64,000 nucleotides of DNA, taken from Rhodobacteraceae bacterium Water-Bin34. Lineage in GTDB: Bacteria; Pseudomonadota; Alphaproteobacteria; Rhodobacterales; Rhodobacteraceae. The position numbers and the translations under genes are program-made. The notes beneath the pieces are model-generated. The model was not told the origin of the DNA. It saw only the letters and a program-made list of their open reading frames with translations, and did not search any database. This document shows positions 59,079-64,000 of this stretch, one piece after another. Every line of letters starts with the position of its first letter. Within the stretch, counting starts at the first letter, position 1. The stretch covers positions 1-64,000 of the forward strand of contig FZLS01000007.1 of NCBI GenBank assembly GCA_900197625.1. Direction: 5' to 3'.

Positions 59079-59393
59079 ATGAGGCTATTCATAGCAGCTT
59101 TATTATGTGTAAGTGTAAGTGGTGCAAATGCAACACCATATGTCGAATTTAAGACAAAACAAAAGTTTATTAATGATAACTATGATAAAACAGCAAATCA
59201 TCTTAGACTAGGATTTAAAGCTGATAATAATCTATATTTCGAAGCAGGTCCAATGACAAATGGATACTCAGCAGAAATTGGATACAAAGTTAAATTTAAT
59301 AACTCGTTTACTTTAAAAGGTAAATGGGAAGGTGAAGATACTAATAGATTGAAGCACGGTTTTGAAACCGAACTTCGATATACATTTGATTAG
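59079..59393 (+). CDS. Small exported beta-barrel-like protein (104 aa)
   Basis: AAAGGAG ribosome site; signal peptide to 'VSGANA', then alternating aromatic/hydrophobic beta strands ('YVEFKTKQKF', 'LRLGFKADNNLYFEAG', 'LKGKWEGED', 'ELRYTFD'), the pattern of a small outer-membrane barrel ending in a C-terminal aromatic strand. It sits directly upstream of the PiT-like transporter and could be an associated porin-like element, which is inference. Confidence 0.7.
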   Translation: MRLFIAALLCVSVSGANATPYVEFKTKQKFINDNYDKTANHLRLGFKADNNLYFEAGPMTNGYSAEIGYKVKFNNSFTLKGKWEGEDTNRLKHGFETELRYTFD

Positions 59394-59404
59394 GAGATTA
59401 TATA

Positions 59405-60364
59405 ATGGAATATTTAACTTTATGGAGCACAATCGGGTTCCTATTTGCTGCATACGCAGTAATTGCCAACGATTCAGTACAGACACTTGGTACTTGGATG
59501 GCATCAAATAACGAAAAATTTAACTACAAAACATTATGGGCCGCAGCATCTGCTGTTCTTATCGCGACATTGTGGTATGGTTGGTCTATTAATGGTGGTG
59601 ATATATCATATGGAAGATTAAATAGAATTCCGTGGCAAGAAATCCAATGGTATCATGCGGCTGCGCCTGGTATCCTTGTATTACTAACGCGACTGGGTGT
59701 TCCGGTATCAACTTCCTTTTTAGTGTTGAGTGCTTTTGCAAGTACCTTTGTGCTAGAAAAGATGTTGATGAAATCAATTATGGGTTATGGTATTGCAGCA
59801 ATATTTGCTTATGGAGTATGGTTCTTTGTAAGCCGATGGTTAGATGAAGCTGCAGATGTACAGGAAAGAAACAAAAATCTTTGGAGAGTTCTTCAATGGT
59901 TTGCAACTGGCGGTTTATGGTGGACTTGGTTGTCTCACGATATGGCTAACATTGCAGTATTCTTACCTCGTCAAGTACCGGTAGATCTAATGGTTATGAT
60001 CAGTGTGGTGTTTGTAGTTGGCCTGTTCTTTATGTTTAGAGAACGAGGTGGTAAAATACAATCAATCGTACTTGAAAAGCATAATACAAGATACGTAAGA
60101 TCTGCTACACTAATTGATTTATTCTATTGGTTATGTTTGTATTTCTTCAAGGAACTCAACGATATTCCTATGTCCACAACTTGGGTATTCGTTGGTATGC
60201 TTGCAGGACGTGAACTTGCAATCGCGCAGTTTACTGGCAAACGTAAATTCAGTAGTGTATTCCCATTAGTTGGAAGAGACTTTATGAAAATGATGATTGG
60301 TCTAGGCGCTTCGGTTGCTCTAGTACTATTAATTCATTATGTGATTGTTCCTAACGGATTGTAA
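59405..60364 (+). CDS. PiT-family-like phosphate permease
   Basis: 319 residues with 8 to 10 hydrophobic segments. The PiT-type signatures occur twice: 'AYAVIANDSVQTLG' and 'LSHDMANIAVFLP' resemble GANDxAN/SNDMAN motifs, and 'LGVPVSTSFLVLSAFAS' and 'IPMSTTWVFVGMLAGREL' match the conserved P-x-S-T-T/S-x-x-x-x-G loops. Such proteins import inorganic phosphate with protons or sodium. A phage would use it to relieve phosphate limitation in ocean hosts. The size is below cellular PiT (about 420-500), so a minimal form. Confidence 0.8.
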   Translation: MEYLTLWSTIGFLFAAYAVIANDSVQTLGTWMASNNEKFNYKTLWAAASAVLIATLWYGWSINGGDISYGRLNRIPWQEIQWYHAAAPGILVLLTRLGVPVSTSFLVLSAFASTFVLEKMLMKSIMGYGIAAIFAYGVWFFVSRWLDEAADVQERNKNLWRVLQWFATGGLWWTWLSHDMANIAVFLPRQVPVDLMVMISVVFVVGLFFMFRERGGKIQSIVLEKHNTRYVRSATLIDLFYWLCLYFFKELNDIPMSTTWVFVGMLAGRELAIAQFTGKRKFSSVFPLVGRDFMKMMIGLGASVALVLLIHYVIVPNGL

Positions 60365-60374
60365 CAATTTGTTA

Positions 60375-60409
60375 CCCAGTGTTATCGGTAACATTTCGGT
60401 AACACTGGG
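60375..60409 (+). repeat. 10-bp perfect inverted repeat after the transporter gene
   Basis: CCCAGTGTTA (60375-60384) with TAACACTGGG (60400-60409), 15-nt loop, no T-run after it. Possibly a processing signal or weak terminator before the tRNA-Arg. Confidence 0.55.
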
Positions 60410-60431
60410 ACTTTGATCATAAATAAATCAT

Positions 60432-60507
60432 GCGCCTGTAACTCAGTGGATAGAGTATCGGTCTACGAAACCGAAGGTCATATGTTCGAATCATATCAGG
60501 CGCGCCA
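60432..60507 (+). tRNA. tRNA-Arg (ACG)
   Basis: 76 nt: acceptor GCGCCTG paired with CAGGCGC, TTCGAATC T-loop, anticodon loop CTACGAA giving ACG (read after A34 to inosine if host TadA acts), encoded CCA. Confidence 0.95.
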
Positions 60508-60529
60508 ATTTGATCAAGGAGGTCCCACC

Positions 60530-60775
60530 ATGTGCACACCGTTTGTACGTAAAGAAGCCAACCGACTTAACTGGTTAATTAAAGGCCAGCTTATAGATAT
60601 AAAAGCAAGTGATAGCGTAGTAGAATCAATATACGAATCTTACTTTAAAAGACTTTGGAATAATATCGAAAGAATGGAATATGGTTCTATAGGATTTGAA
60701 GCAGCATATAAAGCTCGTGAAGCTGAAGTCATTAATGCAGAATTAGAATTTGTAGCCAATCGAGGTTACGATTAA
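60530..60775 (+). CDS. Small helical protein (81 aa)
   Basis: Start at ATG 60530-60532 with AAGGAGG upstream. The longer frame from 60413 would read through the tRNA and is rejected. Sequence 'RKEANRLNWLIKGQLIDIKA' and 'YKAREAEVINAELEFVANRG' give amphipathic helices. Function unknown. Confidence 0.62.
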   Translation: MCTPFVRKEANRLNWLIKGQLIDIKASDSVVESIYESYFKRLWNNIERMEYGSIGFEAAYKAREAEVINAELEFVANRGYD

Positions 60776-60782
60776 ATAAAAG

Positions 60783-60813
60783 TTGACAATAAGTCGATTT
60801 TGTGATATAAATA
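60783..60813 (+). promoter_or_regulatory. Early promoter with overlapping late element for tmRNA
   Basis: TTGACA (60783-60788), 17 nt, TATAAA (60806-60811); the same bases form the late element TATAAATA (60806-60813). The tmRNA would be available in both phases. Confidence 0.78.
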
Positions 60814-60817
60814 AACA

Positions 60818-61110
60818 TGTAAACGTTGAAGCAACGTGAAATTGGATCGGACTCGGGGGCAGTACCCGACAGCTCCACCAAAAACATACTAGTGTCCAGT
60901 TAAGTTTGGAACACATCTGATAAAGTGGCTAGTATGTTTTTGATGGGGCTGATATTAGGATCGACGGACGATGTAGTGAAGTGGAGTTTACCGGATGATC
61001 GCGTATAGATCAACATAAACTAAATGCAAATGAAAATTTCGCACCATCTGGATTAGCCTTAGCGGCATAATCACAGGGAGTTGGCCACTTACTTAGCAAC
61101 AGAAAAGTGG
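60818..61110 (+). ncRNA. ssrA: Two-piece circularly permuted tmRNA
   Basis: Acceptor piece first: T-stem TCGGG/CCCGA with 7-nt loop and the 3' end CAGCTCC-A-CCA at 60870-60880. A loop segment 60881-60944 carries a perfect 13-bp helix (arms 60880-60892 and 60931-60943 approximately) that joins the two pieces. The coding piece starts GGGGCTG (60945-60951), pairing with CAGCTCC in a 7-bp acceptor stem with G-U at pair 3, the alanyl-tRNA synthetase identity. The tag frame 61026-61070 encodes ANENFAPSGLALAA then TAA; a CCACTT/AAGTGG helix (61085-61110) follows. The 5' end is inferred from the promoter. The arrangement is that of alphaproteobacterial tmRNA. I could not establish the long P2 helix by eye. 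Confidence 0.88.
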
Positions 61111-61134
61111 TAATTAAATTATTATGAGGATATT

Positions 61135-61686
61135 ATGTCAAGCAAATTAAAAGAGCTTACTTGGGCTCATCACCAAGCAGCAGAACGTAGAGCATTTGCA
61201 AAAGAATTACTTTCCGGCAGTATAGATCCAGCACTATACCACAAGTTTCTTTGTGCACAGTACATGAACTATGAAGTACTCGAGCGCAATGCTATCATTC
61301 CACCAAATCTAAACAAAATTAAAAGATCAAGACGTATCTTTCAAGACATTCGTGAGCTTGAACAGCATTTTGGTCTTGAACCATCAGGAAAGTTTCCTCC
61401 ATCAGTATCTAAATATGCAGCACATATTAATGCATTAGCAGATGCTGACGATAATCATTCGTTACTTGCACATATGTATGTACGCCATTTTGGTGAATTG
61501 CACGGTGGTCAAATGATTAAAAAGAAAACACCTGGAAGCGGACTTATGTACGAGTTCGATGGAGATACTAAAGTACTTATCGCTGAATTCAGAGAGTTAC
61601 TAGATGATAGTATGGCTGATGAAGCAAAGAGATGTTTTGACTTTGCGTCAGAACTCTTTGATGAGTTATCTAAAGAAATAGATTGA
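61135..61686 (+). CDS. hemO: Heme oxygenase
   Basis: 183 residues of the HO family: proximal His at 12/13 ('LTWAHHQAAERRAF') and the distal 'HMYVRHFGELHGGQMI' region. Opens heme to biliverdin IX-alpha, CO and iron with ferredoxin electrons. Immediately follows the tmRNA and precedes the bilin reductase unit, so it supplies biliverdin for the reductase at 62260. Similar pairs occur in oceanic phages. Confidence 0.93.
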   Translation: MSSKLKELTWAHHQAAERRAFAKELLSGSIDPALYHKFLCAQYMNYEVLERNAIIPPNLNKIKRSRRIFQDIRELEQHFGLEPSGKFPPSVSKYAAHINALADADDNHSLLAHMYVRHFGELHGGQMIKKKTPGSGLMYEFDGDTKVLIAEFRELLDDSMADEAKRCFDFASELFDELSKEID

Positions 61687-61711
61687 CATTAAGGAATCTT
61701 TAGTATATAAT
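61683..61711 (+). promoter_or_regulatory. Early promoter of the bilin-reductase unit
   Basis: TTGACA (61683-61688), 17 nt, TATAAT (61706-61711); exact consensus at both boxes, directly at the heme oxygenase stop. Confidence 0.88.
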
Positions 61712-61742
61712 GTAATCATATAGTTAATAAAGGAGCCTCGTT

Positions 61743-61919
61743 ATGCAGGAACAAGAACAAATCGAATCAACTATTCCATTAGAAAAAAATCTTAAACGCG
61801 CTGATCGCATGGCTAGATCAGATGCAGCACGACAAAGACGTAAAGAATTAAAAGTTGTACGCGAAACAGTTATGGAAAATGCATATGCAAAAGCACGAAG
61901 GGCTCGCAAAAACAAATGA
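61743..61919 (+). CDS. Small basic helical protein (58 aa)
   Basis: ATG 61743-61745, TGA 61917-61919. Rich in Arg, Lys and Ala ('LKRADRMARSDAARQRRKELK'), likely nucleic-acid binding. Overlaps the next gene by 4 nt. Confidence 0.6.
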   Translation: MQEQEQIESTIPLEKNLKRADRMARSDAARQRRKELKVVRETVMENAYAKARRARKNK

Positions 61920-62095
61920 ATCATATTCTCGAAGTACAAGTAGATGAAGAAACTGGAGAGCATTTTATAGTTCTGCCAAGTGATGTATTACTTGCTGCTA
62001 ACATTAATATTGGTGACGAAGTTGAATGGAATATAAGTAGTGACAATACTTATGCAACTCTAACCAAAATAAAAGAAGATGATATTTCCAGTTAA
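61916..62095 (+). CDS. AbrB/SpoVT-like small DNA-binding-type protein (59 aa)
   Basis: ATG 61916-61918, TAA 62093-62095. 'EVQVDEETGEHFIVLPSDVLLAANINIGDEVEWNI' has the swapped-hairpin pattern of AbrB or MazE-type antitoxin N-domains. It may be a small regulator. Overlaps the next gene by 17 nt. Confidence 0.62.
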   Translation: MNHILEVQVDEETGEHFIVLPSDVLLAANINIGDEVEWNISSDNTYATLTKIKEDDISS

Positions 62096-62276
62096 AAAAC
62101 GAACAGTTACTCATACACCTTCTCCCGTAGTGTGTTTTACTTCTTATTGGAAGAATACAGGAGAAAAAGAGGTATATAGTGACAACAAGGGTCATAAAAA
62201 GACAAGAGATAAACTTGTATTAGTATATGACGAAAATCCAGAATACAGAGGTAGATCAAATGCAGTTGTGGGATAG
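62079..62276 (+). CDS. Small protein overlapping its neighbours (65 aa)
   Basis: 65 residues, basic, with 'KKRTVTHTPSPVVCFTSYWKNTGEKEVYSDNKG'. It starts within the preceding gene and ends inside the bilin reductase gene (17-nt overlap each side). Probably translated in a tightly packed operon; function unknown. Confidence 0.5.
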   Translation: MIFPVKKRTVTHTPSPVVCFTSYWKNTGEKEVYSDNKGHKKTRDKLVLVYDENPEYRGRSNAVVG

Positions 62277-62940
62277 ATTAAATGAATACGCTTATCAGCT
62301 GACAACTAAATTTGATAGTCACTTTGATCGTTTCGATAATAAAAAGTATACTCAAGCTATGCATTTTACTGGTTGGACCGATACTTTTTGGAGATCAGAA
62401 CTCGTATCAAAGGCACATTTAAAAACTATTGAACCACCGAATGGTAAAGGTTTATGGTTAATGCATGTTAATATCTTTCCACACGAAGGATATGAATTAC
62501 CTATTTTAGGCTTTGATATTGTTGCTGGTCCAAAGAAGATTACTGGATCATTTATGGATTATAGTCCATTACACGGATTTCCGCATCCTTATCATGAGGA
62601 AATGGAAAGAACTGTTAAAAACTTAGAGTGGAATAAAGCTCGTGAATTACCACCTTGGGCAAAAGATATATTCTCAGATGATATGATCGCAGTTGGTAAC
62701 ATTAATACTGATGAAGAATTAGATCAATTTATTGAAGTTACAACTCATTTAGTAGATCATTATCTTGAAAATTTAAAAGAGAATGCTTTTGTATCTCATC
62801 GTAATACCCTTCCAATACTTAATAAGTATTGTTCAAACCAAAAGTTAAACCCTCATCTTCATAGATCTATTCTTGCAATGGGAATATCAGAAGAAGATAA
62901 AAACGCTTATGTGAATGATGTATTATTTGAGGAAAAGTAA
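62260..62940 (+). CDS. pcyX: Ferredoxin-dependent bilin reductase, PcyX-like
   Basis: 226 residues from ATG 62260-62262, with AGAGG upstream. Core 'HEGYELPILGFDIVAGPKKITGSFMDYSPL' holds the conserved Asp86 (in GFD) that protonates the bilin, and the C terminus 'EEDKNAYVNDVLFEEK' matches the PebS/PcyX ending. Reduces biliverdin from the upstream heme oxygenase to a phycobilin (phycoerythrobilin in known phage enzymes) with ferredoxin electrons. The phage ferredoxin at 12129 is a possible donor. The alternative ATG at 62227 has a poor ribosome site. Confidence 0.88.
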   Translation: MQLWDRLNEYAYQLTTKFDSHFDRFDNKKYTQAMHFTGWTDTFWRSELVSKAHLKTIEPPNGKGLWLMHVNIFPHEGYELPILGFDIVAGPKKITGSFMDYSPLHGFPHPYHEEMERTVKNLEWNKARELPPWAKDIFSDDMIAVGNINTDEELDQFIEVTTHLVDHYLENLKENAFVSHRNTLPILNKYCSNQKLNPHLHRSILAMGISEEDKNAYVNDVLFEEK

Positions 62941-63110
62941 TGTTAAAGACAGTGTGGACAATATGGAAACACGCCCTCGGTTCTTTTGATGAAGAAGATG
63001 GTTATGATCCCAAGAATGAAAATTGGGTTTCAGCTATAAGAACTATAATTGTTTTATCTAACATGGCTTGTGCATATGTTATAATGTGGAATATAATTAG
63101 GAGTTGGTAA
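62940..63110 (+). CDS. Small membrane protein (56 aa)
   Basis: ATG 62940-62942 overlaps the reductase stop (TAATG), TAA 63108-63110. The N terminus is aromatic ('VWTIWKHALGSF'), the C terminus one hydrophobic segment ('VLSNMACAYVIMWNII'). May tether or accompany the bilin enzymes; unknown. Confidence 0.6.
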   Translation: MLKTVWTIWKHALGSFDEEDGYDPKNENWVSAIRTIIVLSNMACAYVIMWNIIRSW

Positions 63111-63310
63111 TGCGTATCGAGCCTGTATCTAAAATTGTTGGATATAATTCAAATAAACCGTTGACAATTAACGGCTGTTGTGATAAAATAAACATATCAA
63201 CTGGTAAAAGAACCTTACAACTCGGTGACCATCGTTTTGTAGCAACAGTTGTACACTGCACTTCTTGTGGTAGTGTTAAGGCAACTTCAAATATTAAGGA
63301 GAAAAGATAA
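63110..63310 (+). CDS. Small Cys-rich protein (66 aa)
   Basis: ATG 63110-63112 with AGGAG upstream. Cys pairs 'NGCCDK' and 'HCTSCGS' suggest zinc binding, with beta strands between. Overlaps neighbours by 1 nt. Confidence 0.62.
   Translation: MRIEPVSKIVGYNSNKPLTINGCCDKINISTGKRTLQLGDHRFVATVVHCTSCGSVKATSNIKEKR
63161..63189 (+). promoter_or_regulatory. Internal early promoter
   Basis: TTGACA (63161-63166), 17 nt, TAAAAT (63184-63189), inside the Cys-rich gene; it could boost the gp33-gp59 genes downstream. Confidence 0.55.
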
Positions 63311-63510
63311 TGTCAGAAAAATATCTTATTTCTGAAAGAGATGGCCAAGCTCTTAAAGCTAGCTATTTCGCGACAGAAAATGGCGCCGGTGTACGATTCT
63401 TTATCAATAATGAATTTATTTTAGAAGAAGTATACGAAGGCAAATCACTTCACTTTGCAGAATCAGCGGCTCAAAATTGGCTCGCAGGGATAAAGACTTT
63501 AAATGGATAA
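63310..63510 (+). CDS. Small protein (66 aa)
   Basis: 66 residues, beta-alpha pattern ('ATENGAGVRFFINNEFILEEVYEGKSL'), starts 1 nt into the previous stop. Overlaps gp33 by 8 nt. No family. Confidence 0.6.
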   Translation: MSEKYLISERDGQALKASYFATENGAGVRFFINNEFILEEVYEGKSLHFAESAAQNWLAGIKTLNG

Positions 63511-63784
63511 AAACGAATTAGTACAAAATGTCTTAGTTGACAAAGCAACATTAGTTGCGCCAAGGACGCCTGAAAAGGTACATCATGAAATTCAGTACAT
63601 GCTTAAGAGTGGCATTAGCTATATCGACGCATTATGTGAATATGCACGCATTAATAATTTAGAAATTGAAACAGTGGCAGACATTGTTAAAAAATCTTCT
63701 ATCTTAAAAGAAAAAGTAAGATCAGAAGCAGTTGAAGCGAAATTGGTAATTAAAGATGATCAAGACCTCACTAAGTTATGCTAA
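63503..63784 (+). CDS. 33: Late-transcription coactivator gp33
   Basis: 93 residues (T4: 112). 'ISYIDALCEYARINNLEIETVADIVKKSSILKEKVRSEAVEAKLV' matches the conserved core of gp33, which bridges RNA polymerase and the gp45 clamp in late transcription. Neighbours gp59 downstream, as in T4. The C terminus lacks a full clamp-type tail (ends DLTKLC). Confidence 0.85.
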   Translation: MDKNELVQNVLVDKATLVAPRTPEKVHHEIQYMLKSGISYIDALCEYARINNLEIETVADIVKKSSILKEKVRSEAVEAKLVIKDDQDLTKLC

Positions 63785-64000
63785 CGAGGACAGCTATGTA
63801 TGGTATGTAAAATACCTTGCAATGAAAAAGCATTTTACCTCTGATTATGACTATCATAAGTACAATGGAAAAATAAGAGCGTCTTACGATAAGTATAGGA
63901 CTCGTAATGATGCCTACTTTTTCGAAAAACTTTCAAGAAAAGACGATCCAGAAAAGCTTATGCTATCTAATATGATAGTAAAGCCTAATGTATGGATACG
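63756..64000 (+). CDS. 59: Helicase loader gp59 (5' part)
   Basis: Starts at ATG 63756-63758, overlapping gp33 by 29 nt, and runs off the window. 'WYVKYLAMKKHFTSDYDYHKYNGKIRASYDKYRTRNDAYFFEKLSRKDD' matches the N-terminal domain of T4 gp59, which loads gp41 helicase onto forks. Only the first 81 residues are visible. Confidence 0.88.
   Translation, partial: MIKTSLSYANEDSYVWYVKYLAMKKHFTSDYDYHKYNGKIRASYDKYRTRNDAYFFEKLSRKDDPEKLMLSNMIVKPNVWI

Noticed and set aside
60413-60529. N-terminal extension of the 81-aa protein through the tRNA-Arg
   Set aside because: It would read across a perfect tRNA cloverleaf; a strong AAGGAGG lies right before ATG 60530.
1-64000. CRISPR array, integrase, insertion sequence or photosystem genes
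   Set aside because: No spaced direct repeats, no recombinase or transposase motifs and no psbA or psbD-like frames found by reading; the window looks strictly phage and lytic.

Overview
The window is 64 kb of an AT-rich, T4-like marine myovirus. The T4 core genes present are the clamp and clamp loader (gp45, gp44, gp62), regA, dexA, gp42, gp52/gp39, uvsY, uvsW, gp55, gp47/gp46, gp43, gp33 and gp59. There are no photosystem genes and no integrase. The best host clue is a two-piece, circularly permuted tmRNA with the tag ANENFAPSGLALAA, which points to an alphaproteobacterium. A bilin pathway (heme oxygenase plus a PcyX-like reductase) fits non-cyanobacterial oceanic phages. A SAR11-type host is plausible but unproven.

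Layout. 1-136: end of an unrecognised + strand gene. 184-17260 (minus): small heat shock protein, dUTPase, the replication clamp operon (promoter 5139-5167, terminator 918-945), a glycosyltransferase-like protein, DexA, a putative DNA-modification block (C5-cytosine methyltransferase, SGNH-like protein, HMUDK_hel/aGPT-Pplase-like protein), inositol-phosphate synthase with a HAD phosphatase, ferredoxin, dCMP deaminase, dCMP hydroxymethylase and many small early genes. 17375-31542 (minus): one dense, probably late unit led by a large fibre-like gene, followed by two radical SAM proteins, glycosyltransferases, methyltransferases, a fatty-acid desaturase, an acetyltransferase and six probable 2OG-Fe(II) oxygenases. 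31658-34223: EF-hand membrane protein, GroES, metalloprotease, Fe-S carrier and nuclease. 34352-39858 (plus): a cluster of exported proteins, a lipase and small membrane proteins. 39855-48082 (mostly minus): GalE-like epimerase, CHAP-type lipoprotein, tRNA-Leu, tRNA-Arg, topoisomerase subunits. 48163-64000 (plus): tail-tube-like protein, recombination genes, late sigma, DNA polymerase, GMP reductase, PiT-like transporter, tRNA-Arg, tmRNA, bilin genes, gp33 and gp59.

Regulation is legible. Nearly every early unit starts with a near-consensus sigma-70 promoter (TTGACA, 17-nt spacer, TATAAT-like), many of them copies of one extended cassette. Structural and lysis units carry the T4 late element TATAAATA, twice as a palindromic divergent pair. 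Four short intergenic stretches fold into multi-helix structures with no obvious reading frame.

How the genes may work together. gp42, dCMP deaminase and the 6.7-10.2 kb block suggest modified cytosine. The three block proteins end in the same short C-terminal motif as the phage DNA polymerase (S/T-L-E-x-F-[FI]), suggesting that all four dock on the gp45 clamp. Ferredoxin, heme oxygenase and the bilin reductase form a plausible electron-transfer/bilin module. GMP reductase, a dATP/dGTP diphosphohydrolase and a MazG-like protein adjust purine pools.
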